Source of the DNA: Sphingomonas bacterium
GTDB taxonomy: Bacteria > Pseudomonadota > Alphaproteobacteria > Sphingomonadales > Sphingomonadaceae
Assembly: GCF_903644055.1 (NCBI RefSeq)
Contig: NZ_CAHJXD010000140.1
Span: forward strand, 1 to 39,674
Length of the DNA: 39,674 nucleotides
Direction: 5' to 3'
Shown here piece by piece: positions 1 to 7,613 of this stretch. Each line of letters opens with the position of its first letter. Position 1 is the first letter of the stretch. The notes below the pieces were generated by a model that saw only the letters and a list, made by a program, of their open reading frames with translations, did not search any database and had not been told where the DNA came from. A program made the translations under genes and the position numbers.

Positions 1-89
1 CTGGGAGAGGCGCTGCTCTGCGCGAGCGCGGGAGCCACCAGCCCCAGCCCGCTCGTGATCAACAGCGCCAGCTTGTAAGAAGTATGCAT
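1..89 (-). CDS. N-terminus of an exported protein, cut by the window edge
   Basis: Only the first 29 codons are inside the window. The translation starts MHTSYKLALLITSGLGL and ends its hydrophobic stretch with APALAQS, a clear Sec signal peptide with a likely signal peptidase I site after ALA. A strong Shine-Dalgarno (GGGAGG) sits seven bases upstream of the ATG at 89. The mature protein lies outside the window. In sphingomonad catabolic clusters an exported protein in this position is often a TonB-dependent receptor, but nothing visible here proves it. Confidence 0.7.
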   Translation of the reverse strand, partial: MHTSYKLALLITSGLGLVAPALAQSSASP

Positions 90-664
90 CTTATCCTCCC
101 CTTATCGCCGTCCGTTTTGCGGTTTTTGGCGCAGATTTTTTGCCTGGCACATCATGCATGCTCGGCGTTCGCCCCCATTCAGACTTGAGCACGATGTTGT
201 CAAACCAAAATGCGGTCGGCAGGTACGTAAAAATGGGGAACCTGTGCCAATTTCGCGGCCGCTTGTGCAGCCTTCATCCCGCTTCCGTCAGCAGGGCAGC
301 TTGATGTTTCGCCGGCGTGTCCATCGGAAATGATCATTATATGTCAATGACATAACGGTTTTTCGGCATGCTCGACGAACCCGTCCAACGCCTGCCATTA
401 TTGTGCCGATCGTTCACGACCAACCCGGCATCGGTTTGTACGGCTTAATTCGCATGTGGCCTGGCGGCAACAGAACGGCGCATTTGCACCGTTTAGCGGT
501 CAGCGGAAACCCGAGCGTTCGCGCTGCCAGCCCTCATTAATACGAAGCCGGAAATGGCGGCACTTCTCGCCTCGGACGAAATGTTGACTTGCTCTCGAAG
601 CGCTGCAAGTTCGGATCGATAAAGCATCGCGATCGTAGAGGTCGGCGATCCGCGCAGAAATCCG
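90..664. other. Divergent intergenic region of 575 bases
   Basis: It separates the exported-protein gene on the minus strand from the SDR gene on the plus strand, so it should hold promoters for both. I see no convincing gene in it. Base composition is less GC-rich than in the flanking genes, with T-rich runs near 113-140. The one clear structured signal is the inverted repeat at 340-354, listed separately. Confidence 0.5.
340..354. promoter_or_regulatory. Inverted repeat, candidate operator
   Basis: TATGTCA-A-TGACATA is a perfect 7-base inverted repeat around one central base, in the divergent intergenic region between the exported-protein gene and the SDR gene. Size and symmetry fit a dimeric repressor site, for example of the GntR or IclR type. 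No regulator gene lies next to it inside the window. Operator function is inferred from symmetry and location only. Confidence 0.45.
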
Positions 665-1630
665 GTGAAGGACCAAGCCTTGATCGAAGATCGCCGCCCC
701 ACCGCCGAAGATGTGGTCGCGCATCATGATCTGCGCGGGAAAACGGCGGTGGTCACCGGCGCGGGATCGGGGTTGGGCTCCGAAACCGCACGCGCGCTCG
801 CCTCGGCCGGCGCGGCGGTGGTTATGGCCGTGCGCGACGTCGAGCGTGGCGAAGCGTTGGCCGCCGAGATGCGGGCGGGGCTGTCCGGCACGCTCGACGT
901 CCTGGCGCTCGACCTGGCCGATCTCTCTTCGGTGCGGAAGGCGGCGGCCGTGCTCAACGATCGCTTCGCCGCCATCGACATGCTCGTCGCCAATGCCGGC
1001 GTCTCCAAGACGCCCGAACAATTCACGCCGGCGGGGATCGACGTGCGGTTCGCGACGAACCATCTCGGCCACTTTCTGCTGGCGCATCTGCTGCTCGACC
1101 GCCTGACCGCGGCGCGCGGACGCATCGTGGTGCTGAGTTCGGCCGGGCACAAGGGCCGCACGCTGGACTTCGACGACCTTGGGTGGAGGAGGCGGGAACG
1201 CAACGACGGGCTGGCTTATGGCGAGTCCAAGGCGGCGAACATCCTGTTCGCGACCGAAGCGTCGCGGCGCTGGGCCGGACGCGGCGTCACGGTCAATGCG
1301 GTGCTACCCGGATCGGTCTTCACCGGGCTGCAACGCTACCACAGCGAGGACCTCAAGCGGCAGATCGGCTTCATCCGCGAGGACGGCAGCGTGAACCCGG
1401 TGATGAAAAGCGTCGCTCAGGGCGCCGCGACGAGCGTCTGGGCGGCGGTCGCGCCGGAACTCGCCGGCAGGGGCGGGCTCATTCTCGAGGATTGCGGCCT
1501 GGCGACGGCCGCCGACGAGACCACCCATCCATGGTCCGGCTATGATCCGGCGATGCTCGACGAGGCGCAGGCCGCACGGCTGTGGGAGGCCTCGCTCGAG
1601 ATGGTCGGGATGGTGGGGAGCGACGCCTGA
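665..1630 (+). CDS. Short-chain dehydrogenase/reductase (retinol-dehydrogenase-like)
   Basis: A 321-residue NAD(P)-dependent oxidoreductase of the classical SDR type. Cofactor motif TGAGSGLG at residues 31-38, NAG at 110-112, catalytic serine near 158-159, and YGESK with Tyr185 and Lys189. An N-terminal extension of about 25 residues and the long C-terminal part resemble the retinol dehydrogenase/WWOX-like branch. The start is a GTG at 665. The frame is open only from 623 and has no better start codon, and there is no clear Shine-Dalgarno, so translation may be weak or leaderless. The gene stands alone on the plus strand. The substrate is unknown, presumably a secondary alcohol or ketone. Confidence 0.85.
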   Translation: MKDQALIEDRRPTAEDVVAHHDLRGKTAVVTGAGSGLGSETARALASAGAAVVMAVRDVERGEALAAEMRAGLSGTLDVLALDLADLSSVRKAAAVLNDRFAAIDMLVANAGVSKTPEQFTPAGIDVRFATNHLGHFLLAHLLLDRLTAARGRIVVLSSAGHKGRTLDFDDLGWRRRERNDGLAYGESKAANILFATEASRRWAGRGVTVNAVLPGSVFTGLQRYHSEDLKRQIGFIREDGSVNPVMKSVAQGAATSVWAAVAPELAGRGGLILEDCGLATAADETTHPWSGYDPAMLDEAQAARLWEASLEMVGMVGSDA

Positions 1631-1684
1631 GTTGCCGTCCTCGGCCTCGCTCTCCCCGATCTCCCGCAGCGCCTCAGCCGCCCC

Positions 1685-1698
1685 GCATCACGCGATGC
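1685..1698. terminator. Small hairpin between convergent genes
   Basis: GCATC-ACGC-GATGC forms a 5-bp stem in the 89-base gap between the SDR gene and the convergent DUF7064/7065-like gene. There is no T run, so a role in termination is only suggested by position. Confidence 0.2.
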
Positions 1699-1719
1699 TG
1701 TGAACGACGTCCGCCCGGG

Positions 1720-2754
1720 TCATCCCCCGGTCACGTTTTCGAACCGATCCGAGCGTTCGACCTGCCCATAAGCGGTCTGCCCGTCCCACACATATTTCGC
1801 GCCACCCTGATGGAGGTGGAAGCCCGGCATTTCGGGAACGAGGAGATGAAAGACGTTGAACTCGCTGGTGCCTTCGATGCGGGTCGTTCCGAGTTCCGAT
1901 TCGAGCTCGAACGAAAGATCGTCGCCGCGCGGCGTCAGATTCCGCAGGAAGGGCGGCTTCCCCTTGACGACGGCGGCGTAGACCTTGCCGTCCTGATACA
2001 GATAGGCGTCGTTGTAGGTGGTCCCGTCCTCGCGGGGAGGGTATGTGCAGAAGGCGAATCCGCGGCCGTCCGGAAACAGCGCCGCCTGCCAGGAATGCCC
2101 TCGAAACGCATCCAGCGGTCGTTCGCTCTGCCGGTGGATGCGATTTCCCGTCCCCCGGAACGAGCGGGACTGGCCGTCGATCGTCACCTCCCCTTCGGCG
2201 CGAAATAGCTGCTCGACACGCCAGCCGTAGCCCATGAGACCGGCATCGGTATATTGTTGCGGGGTCAGGCCGACCAGTTTCTCGGGCCGCAGGTCCTGCA
2301 CCCAGCCAGGTGCCGCCATGGTGAGTTCGACGTCCAGCTTCAGGCCCGTCCGACGCGAAGGATCCATCGTCTTGCCGATCATCGCCTCGGACGTCGTATC
2401 GACCGGCTGCCCCTCATAGGTCACGCGCCATTTCCGGAAGGGTTCGATGCACTGGAAGACGAGCCCGTTCGTACCGAGGATCGACGGTTTTCCGGTGGAA
2501 TCGAACGGCGAATGCGAAGTCCCGGGACCGCCGTCGACGATGGCGCGTCCGTCACGGCTGACGTAGTTCATCTGAAAGCCGTGATTTTCCCAGGTCGATC
2601 CTTTCGCCTCGATGCCGATCCGGGGAAAGCCGAACTCGCCTTCATCGTCATAGAGCCAGATCGACGCGCTTTCGCGGAACTCGGGGTCCGGCCGCTCGGG
2701 CAGCATATAGTCAAGGTCCGGCTCGAGACTGCCATGCCAGCTATCCGTCGTCAT
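1720..2754 (-). CDS. DUF7064/DUF7065-like protein of unknown function
   Basis: A 344-residue soluble protein. The frame extends upstream to 2895, but the ATG at 2754 has a good Shine-Dalgarno (GGAGG, about six bases away), and the upstream part would overlap the sulfotransferase gene, so 2754 is the start. There is no signal peptide or membrane segment. The sequence is rich in beta-strand patterns with many Trp and Tyr residues (for example SIWLYDDEGEFGFPRIGIEA near the N-terminus). It resembles the DUF7064/DUF7065 proteins of sphingomonads and actinomycetes, which are thought to share a lipocalin-like fold with AttH/CrtC proteins. I assign this from memory of the family, without a search. 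It lies 46 bases downstream of the sulfotransferase gene and is probably co-transcribed. No biochemical role can be stated. Confidence 0.75.
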   Translation of the reverse strand: MTTDSWHGSLEPDLDYMLPERPDPEFRESASIWLYDDEGEFGFPRIGIEAKGSTWENHGFQMNYVSRDGRAIVDGGPGTSHSPFDSTGKPSILGTNGLVFQCIEPFRKWRVTYEGQPVDTTSEAMIGKTMDPSRRTGLKLDVELTMAAPGWVQDLRPEKLVGLTPQQYTDAGLMGYGWRVEQLFRAEGEVTIDGQSRSFRGTGNRIHRQSERPLDAFRGHSWQAALFPDGRGFAFCTYPPREDGTTYNDAYLYQDGKVYAAVVKGKPPFLRNLTPRGDDLSFELESELGTTRIEGTSEFNVFHLLVPEMPGFHLHQGGAKYVWDGQTAYGQVERSDRFENVTGG

Positions 2755-2800
2755 CTTTACCCTCCAACCTAAATCGCATCGTATCGCAGCCCGTCCGCGA

Positions 2801-3955
2801 TCATGCCGCGGGTTGAACGGCACCCTGTTCGTGATCGTAGAAGCTGAAGCGCGAACGAAGCTCGGCCATGTCGAAACCCAGAGCGGCGGGATCATATTCG
2901 TACCGGCCGTGCTTGTCCGCAGGCGTGTTGTGCTGCCAGGCGATCATCCGCTCACGCGTGGTATCCGCCAGCGGTTCACCCAGAGAGTCATAAAGCCGTT
3001 CGATCACCGGCATCGGATCATGCCGGAATTCGCTGAACGCTATATCGAAGAAACGATCCTCGTTGCCGTTCTGCCGGAACGCGGCGATGCGATGCAGGCC
3101 CTGGTCGGTCCAATCGATGTTCATCTTGGAAATATAGCCGACGTCGAGCGAGTCGGTGAAGGGCCGGGACAGCTCGATGTAGAGATCGATCACCGAAGGC
3201 ATGACCTTGGTAATGTCGCGATGCGTCATCCAATAACGCGCATCGGGGAAGACTTCGTCCAATGCCTCGATGAACAATATGTGGGAGGGATTTTTCAACC
3301 GCCAGCGGTTCGGCGGGCAGCGCCATTGCAGCAGCTTCAGTATCCGCTTCACATAGCGATAGGTCGGCACCAGATCGGCGTCGTTATTCAACCAGTGGAC
3401 ATAGGCCGGAATTCGGAGCGAGGCCTGGAAGATCTGCGACTTGAAGTCGTAGCCCATATAATATTGGCATTCCGTCGGCGCGGTCGGCGAAATCGGCAGC
3501 ATCATCTTCAGGCGTGGCGCGAGCCCATCCATAAACGACATTCTGGCCGCCTGCTCGGCGATGCGCGGGTCGCTGTGCTCGGTTGCCGCCTCGGGCGGCG
3601 GGCAGGGCGCGCTGCTTTCCCAAGCCCTCAGGCTGCGGACGGCCGGATCCTCGGCCAGCATGCAATGGAACGCCGTCGAACCGGTACGCGGCAGACCAAG
3701 CCCGATCAGCGGCGCCACGATCTCCTCGGCCTCGATCTCGGGGTGGATCGCGTACCAATGCTCCACCTGGAGCCGCCATCCGAGCAGTTCGACGATCTGA
3801 TGTTCCGCGAAACCGCGCCCCTGCTCGTTGAGCCGCGCTTCGGCGTCGATCGACGACACGAGCCGCTCGAGGCCCTCGCGATAATCTTCCGATCCGAAAT
3901 CGTCATATCCGTTGGCGAGCCGCGCGCGCTCAAGGAGCGTAGATACCTTATCCAT
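2801..3955 (-). CDS. Sulfotransferase family protein (Sulfotransfer_3 type)
   Basis: A 384-residue protein of the PAPS-dependent sulfotransferase fold. The 5'-phosphosulfate loop is visible as GLPRTGSTAF at about residues 87-96. The 3'-phosphate-binding region follows in the middle of the protein, around KNPSHILF and the segment FPDARYWMTHRD. The start at 3955 is supported by GAGGA four to five bases upstream. It is the first gene of a two-gene operon with the DUF7064/7065-like protein. Members of this group are common in sphingomonad catabolic islands and often lack a known substrate. Some may act as CoA- or nucleotide-binding proteins and not as true sulfotransferases. A sulfate donor pathway is not visible in the window. 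Confidence 0.85.
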   Translation of the reverse strand: MDKVSTLLERARLANGYDDFGSEDYREGLERLVSSIDAEARLNEQGRGFAEHQIVELLGWRLQVEHWYAIHPEIEAEEIVAPLIGLGLPRTGSTAFHCMLAEDPAVRSLRAWESSAPCPPPEAATEHSDPRIAEQAARMSFMDGLAPRLKMMLPISPTAPTECQYYMGYDFKSQIFQASLRIPAYVHWLNNDADLVPTYRYVKRILKLLQWRCPPNRWRLKNPSHILFIEALDEVFPDARYWMTHRDITKVMPSVIDLYIELSRPFTDSLDVGYISKMNIDWTDQGLHRIAAFRQNGNEDRFFDIAFSEFRHDPMPVIERLYDSLGEPLADTTRERMIAWQHNTPADKHGRYEYDPAALGFDMAELRSRFSFYDHEQGAVQPAA

Positions 3956-4257
3956 CTATCCTCATCTCGTATGATTCTTCTGAACGCCTATGCTCGGCGC
4001 CAGCGTCAATTCCGGCAAGCCGTCCGTTGTCGTTTATCGCCCAGGTTCGAAAGGATCATTCGCCGGGCCCGTGGATGACGTTCGTTATGAGGCAGAGGCG
4101 CCTTCCTATTCCGCTGCTCATTCCCTTTTATCCCAAGTTAACCGATCCCCGTTTGATCTGACAGTGCCTCCGCCGAACCAGGGGCCATATCGCGTTGGCG
4201 ATAATGAATCCCGTTGGCGCCTCTCGATGACGGCGCATCCTGACAACATTCACGCGG
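3956..4257. other. Intergenic region upstream of the sulfotransferase operon
   Basis: About 300 bases between the sulfotransferase start and the end of the small exported-protein gene. It should contain the sulfotransferase promoter on the minus strand. The only structured element I see is the inverted repeat at 4188-4203. No gene is supported. Confidence 0.4.
4188..4203. promoter_or_regulatory. Short inverted repeat (hairpin or operator)
   Basis: TATCGC-GTTG-GCGATA is a perfect 6-base inverted repeat with a 4-base spacer. It lies about 55 bases beyond the stop codon of the small exported-protein gene (4258), so it could form a terminator hairpin for the amine oxidase operon, though no U-tract follows. 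It could also be an operator for the sulfotransferase operon 230 bases away. Confidence 0.3.
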
Positions 4258-4680
4258 CTATTGCCGGCATTGCGGCGGCCGCGCCGCGAGACGCGCATTC
4301 CAGGCCGCGAGCGCATCTTCGCCGCGCTTCGGGTCGGCGGCGACGACCTGCTCGATCGCGACTCCCAGCGCATTGCGCTCCGTCTCGAGCGAGGTGAAGA
4401 CGATGCGCTCGTCGGAGCAATCCTCGGCGAGAACCTCGACATCACCCCCGTCGCCCGTCGGGTGGGCGGCATCATGCGTGATCGCCGCGCGGGCATTGCG
4501 CCAGGCGCGATAGGCGGCGCCGAGGCGGAAGGAGGGCGATGGCGCGCGTTCGCCGCGCAACGCGATCGTATCGCTTGGGCTCGCGTCGACCGCCGCCAGC
4601 CCGCGCGCGAATTCCCGCCGGTCGACGATCGCGGCCGGGCGATCTGCCGCGGCCAGCAGCAGCAGGGCCGCGAGCGGCAT
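4258..4680 (-). CDS. Small exported protein of unknown function
   Basis: A 140-residue protein starting MPLAALLLLAAADRPA, which looks like a short signal peptide. The ATG at 4680 overlaps the cytochrome c stop codon as TGATG, which argues for translational coupling and for this start over an upstream in-frame one. The mature part has two cysteines (one near residue 88, one near the C-terminus) that could form a disulfide in the periplasm. It has no heme motif. I do not recognise a family. Its position, last in the amine oxidase-cytochrome c unit, suggests a structural or assembly role in that electron-transfer module. Confidence 0.65.
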   Translation of the reverse strand: MPLAALLLLAAADRPAAIVDRREFARGLAAVDASPSDTIALRGERAPSPSFRLGAAYRAWRNARAAITHDAAHPTGDGGDVEVLAEDCSDERIVFTSLETERNALGVAIEQVVAADPKRGEDALAAWNARLAARPPQCRQ

Positions 4681-5075
4681 CAATGGCCCGGCAATACCGT
4701 CGGCGTCTCGGCCGCCGAACCCTTGCGCGCGGCGGCGACCGTCGCGGTGGACACCGGGGCCGCATGATTGCTCCACGCCGAGCGGACGTAGCTGAGCACC
4801 GCCGCGACCTGCTCGTCCGTCAGATCGCTCGAGAAGCTCGGCATGCCACCGCGTCCCTTGAGCACCGTCCCGGCGACCACGTCCGCCGGCCCTTGCACGA
4901 AAGCGTCGCCATCGAGCGCGGGGAAGGCTCCCGGAATGCCCTTGCCGGTCGGCTGATGGCAGGCCGAGCAATTTTCGGCGAAGATCTGCGCGCCCTTGGG
5001 GCCCTGCGCGCGCGCGGCCGCGCCGCCGAAGCTCAATACGAGCGCCGCGAGCGCCAGCGTCCTGATCCCCGTCAT
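4680..5075 (-). CDS. Periplasmic c-type cytochrome, class I
   Basis: A 131-residue monoheme cytochrome. A signal peptide (MTGIRTLALAALVLSF...ARAQ) is followed by the heme motif CSACH at residues 36-40 and a likely axial methionine at 78 in GGMPSF. The start at 5075 has GGGGAGA about seven bases upstream. The gene begins 16 bases after the amine oxidase stop. This arrangement strongly suggests that the cytochrome is the electron acceptor of the exported flavoprotein. Known precedent: NicA2 nicotine oxidoreductase passes electrons to the neighbouring cytochrome CycN in Pseudomonas putida. The last 30 residues (Ala/Thr/Val-rich) extend beyond the usual core. Confidence 0.9.
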   Translation of the reverse strand: MTGIRTLALAALVLSFGGAAARAQGPKGAQIFAENCSACHQPTGKGIPGAFPALDGDAFVQGPADVVAGTVLKGRGGMPSFSSDLTDEQVAAVLSYVRSAWSNHAAPVSTATVAAARKGSAAETPTVLPGH

Positions 5076-5091
5076 CCTCTTCTCTCCCCGT

Positions 5092-6687
5092 TCAGGCGGC
5101 ATGGACGCGCTTGTGCAGCTTGCCGATCTGCTGCCAGGCGGACTCGATCCCGCCCTCCTGCCAGCCCGTGATGTAGCTCATATGCTCGCCCGCGAGGTAT
5201 AGCCGCCCGTCGGGTTCGCAGAGCGTCGGATAATATTGGGCGCGGCCTTCCTCGGTCCATTGCGCCCAGCCGCCCATGTTGAAGGGCACGCGGTGCCAGG
5301 CGATCGAGAAGGCGCTTTCGCAGCTCTCGGCATATTCGGGGAAGGTCTTTGCACCGCTCGCCAGCGCGAATTGCTTGCGCGCCTCCAGGCTCATCGCGCT
5401 GACCCTCGCCGCCGGCGCGCCATGCGGATAATAACCGAGCAGCACGCCCTTTTCGCCCAGCCAGTTGGACGACGGGAAGCTGATCGACTGGATCGCCGGA
5501 TCGTCGACATAATGATGGCCGCCGTAGATATTGTATTTTTCTTCCCAGAAGCGGGTCTTCATCTGCAATCCGATCTTGCAGACCAAAGCGTAGGCGACGC
5601 CGCCCATCGCCTCCTTGAACTTGGGCGAGCATTGCACGTCGATCGTCTTCAGGACCGAGAGCGGGATGGTGCAGACGCAATAATCGGCGGTGACCGAGCC
5701 CCGCTGGCCATCGGGCGTCAGGTACGAGACGGTGACCTTGTCGGCATCCTGCGCGATCTTCTCGACGATGTGGTTGAGCCGGATCGTGAGCTTGAGGTTG
5801 CGCACGAAGCCGGCGGGGAGCTGATCCATGCCGCCGACCGGCTCAAACATCGTGCGCTGCTGATCGAAGGAGGAGACCGATTTCAGCACGCGCCACGTCT
5901 GGGATTGCAGGATGTCGGTCAGCTTGTGCGGGGTGGATGGCTTGCCGGGGCCGGGATCGACCCCCGCGCCGGGATTGACGTCGAAGCCCCGTCCCTCGGT
6001 GCCGACATATTTCAGGTCGTCGGGGGTGAGATAGCCCTCGGAGCGCAAATAATCGAGAAAAAGCTCCTTGTCGCCGGGACCGAATTCCTGATCGAGCGAG
6101 CCCTGGCGGACGCATTTGGCGAGCATCTCGCTCGCACGGCCGCGCATGTCGGCGGCGACCTCCTGCTTGCGCACCGGCTTCGCGGCGAGCGGGCCCCTGC
6201 CCTTCTCGAAGTTGATGAAGCTATGGTCGTTGTCGTTGTTGAACAGCTCGAGCGGCACCTTGAACTTGCGCGCATAGCCGATGTAGCCCTGGTGCATGTA
6301 GGGAATGCGCCACGGGCCGGGGTTGATGTAATGCCCCTCGTCGAAGGTGCAGACCTGCGGCTCGCCGCCGAGCTCGGTAAGCTTGGTGCCGCGCCGCGCC
6401 GTGTAGGAGCGGCCGCCGACCCGATCGCGTCCTTCCAGCACGGTGACATCATAGCCCGCGTTGGAAAGCTCATAAGCGGAGGTCAGCCCCGCGACGCCGG
6501 TTCCGAGCACGATGACCTTCTTGCCCTTGCCCCCGCCGGCAAGCTTGGGCGGCTCCGCGCCGGCCGAGCCGATACCGAAGCCCAGCGCCTGCATGCCCGC
6601 CATCAACAGCGACGTGCCGCCCACCGCGCTCAACTGCTCCAGAAAGCTGCGGCGGCTCAAACCGCCAGCCAAGGCCGATGCCATCAT
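5092..6687 (-). CDS. Tat-exported flavin-dependent amine oxidase/dehydrogenase
   Basis: A 531-residue FAD protein of the flavin monoamine oxidase family. The twin-arginine signal is SRRSFLEQ at residues 11-18, followed by a hydrophobic stretch. The dinucleotide-binding motif GTGVAG is at 62-67, with acidic Glu85 ending the second strand and RVGGRSYT after it. The C-terminal FAD motif is LYLAGEHMSYITGWQEGG. The double ATG at 6687/6684 has a GGGGGGAG ribosome site; the frame continues upstream but without signal-peptide sense. It is followed by a cytochrome c gene, which suggests a periplasmic dehydrogenase that uses a cytochrome and not oxygen. The substrate may be an amine or a related C-N or C-C compound and is not predictable. 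The upstream TetR gene and a pair of inverted sites suggest repression. Confidence 0.88.
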   Translation of the reverse strand: MMASALAGGLSRRSFLEQLSAVGGTSLLMAGMQALGFGIGSAGAEPPKLAGGGKGKKVIVLGTGVAGLTSAYELSNAGYDVTVLEGRDRVGGRSYTARRGTKLTELGGEPQVCTFDEGHYINPGPWRIPYMHQGYIGYARKFKVPLELFNNDNDHSFINFEKGRGPLAAKPVRKQEVAADMRGRASEMLAKCVRQGSLDQEFGPGDKELFLDYLRSEGYLTPDDLKYVGTEGRGFDVNPGAGVDPGPGKPSTPHKLTDILQSQTWRVLKSVSSFDQQRTMFEPVGGMDQLPAGFVRNLKLTIRLNHIVEKIAQDADKVTVSYLTPDGQRGSVTADYCVCTIPLSVLKTIDVQCSPKFKEAMGGVAYALVCKIGLQMKTRFWEEKYNIYGGHHYVDDPAIQSISFPSSNWLGEKGVLLGYYPHGAPAARVSAMSLEARKQFALASGAKTFPEYAESCESAFSIAWHRVPFNMGGWAQWTEEGRAQYYPTLCEPDGRLYLAGEHMSYITGWQEGGIESAWQQIGKLHKRVHAA

Positions 6688-6731
6688 GTCGTGCGCTCCC
6701 CCCAACGCCGGCGATTCGCCGACCAGCCAGA

Positions 6732-6818
6732 GTAACCAAACTGAACCGGATGTATGTCGCGTTGCAGCAACAGTGTGGCTTAATTTGCGATTGGCTGGCG
6801 ACCGATCAGTTTGGTGAC
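6732..6818. promoter_or_regulatory. Pair of inverted operator-like sites upstream of the amine oxidase
   Basis: GTAACCAAACTGA at 6732-6744 and TCAGTTTGGTGAC at 6806-6818 are reverse complements at 12 of 13 positions, and similarity extends to 14 of 18. They lie between the TetR gene stop and the amine oxidase start. On the minus strand a TTGTCA box overlaps the distal copy. This fits two binding sites for a regulator, with the adjacent TetR protein as the obvious candidate. I did not see the motif in the gaps ahead of the TetR, aldehyde dehydrogenase or SDR genes. Confidence 0.55.
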
Positions 6819-6830
6819 AAGCTGATGGTT

Positions 6831-7577
6831 TCAGCGGCGCTGACACGCGGCATGCGCTGTCGCGCCGACATGGCTTAAACTCTTCGCGCGCGCGTCGCGG
6901 ATACCTAGCGTTATCAGCCTTGCTTCCGCGCACAGCAAGCGATCGATATGGGCGGACTCGTCCGAAACGCCCTGGTCCTTCATCGAAGCATGAAAGTTGG
7001 CGGTGGTGATTACGGTCGCCAGCCGCTCGAACCCCGTCAGCATCACGGTGGCGAGAAGCAGATTATCCGCGCTCGCATCCGCCGAAACGCTGTCCGTCTG
7101 CCGCAGCAGCAGATGGCTCAGCGGGTAGGAAACACGGTTTCGATAATCGACGAAGCGCTGGTCGCCGGCGTCGGCAAAGCTGTTGCGCAGGTGCAGGATG
7201 CGCGCATGCCGATGCCAGAACAGGTAATGGGCGCGGAGAAAATCGCGGCAATGCTCGTCCAGATGCTCATCCGGCCAGCGAATTCGCAGCCGATCGAGGA
7301 AGGCCTCGTCCGCCGCCTCCATCACCCTGTTCAGCGCGGCGAGCACCAGATCGCCCAGATCGGGGAAGTATAGGTAGAGCGTGGTCATGCCGACCGATGC
7401 TTCGCGCGCGACGCTGCTCAACGTGATCGGCGCATCCTGCTGCGGCTTATCGAGCAGGCACAATGCCGCCCTGAGGATGCGCTCGCGCGTCTCCAGCCCC
7501 TTGCGGCCGAGCCGCTGCCCGAGGAGGTTGTGGCTCACCTCCTGGGGACGGGGCTTCGGCAGGCTTTCGATCAGCAT
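6831..7577 (-). CDS. TetR/AcrR family transcriptional regulator
   Basis: A 248-residue regulator. The N-terminal helix-turn-helix lies at about residues 30-75, with the characteristic segments RERILRAALCLL, SSVAREASVGMTTLYLYFPDLGDL. The C-terminal two thirds would be the ligand-binding helical domain. The start at 7577 lacks a strong Shine-Dalgarno. The gene sits between the aldehyde dehydrogenase gene (36 bases upstream) and the amine oxidase gene (143 bases downstream) on the same strand, and probably controls one or both. Inverted sites in the downstream gap are candidate operators. Confidence 0.9.
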   Translation of the reverse strand: MLIESLPKPRPQEVSHNLLGQRLGRKGLETRERILRAALCLLDKPQQDAPITLSSVAREASVGMTTLYLYFPDLGDLVLAALNRVMEAADEAFLDRLRIRWPDEHLDEHCRDFLRAHYLFWHRHARILHLRNSFADAGDQRFVDYRNRVSYPLSHLLLRQTDSVSADASADNLLLATVMLTGFERLATVITTANFHASMKDQGVSDESAHIDRLLCAEARLITLGIRDARAKSLSHVGATAHAACQRR

Positions 7578-7613
7578 CCGGTCAGGTCATTCTGCATAAG
7601 CGGCGCGGCGCGA

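Noticed and set aside
5236-6735. A 499-codon open frame on the plus strand
   Set aside because: It is antisense to the amine oxidase gene, which has a Tat signal and FAD motifs. It has no motif of its own.
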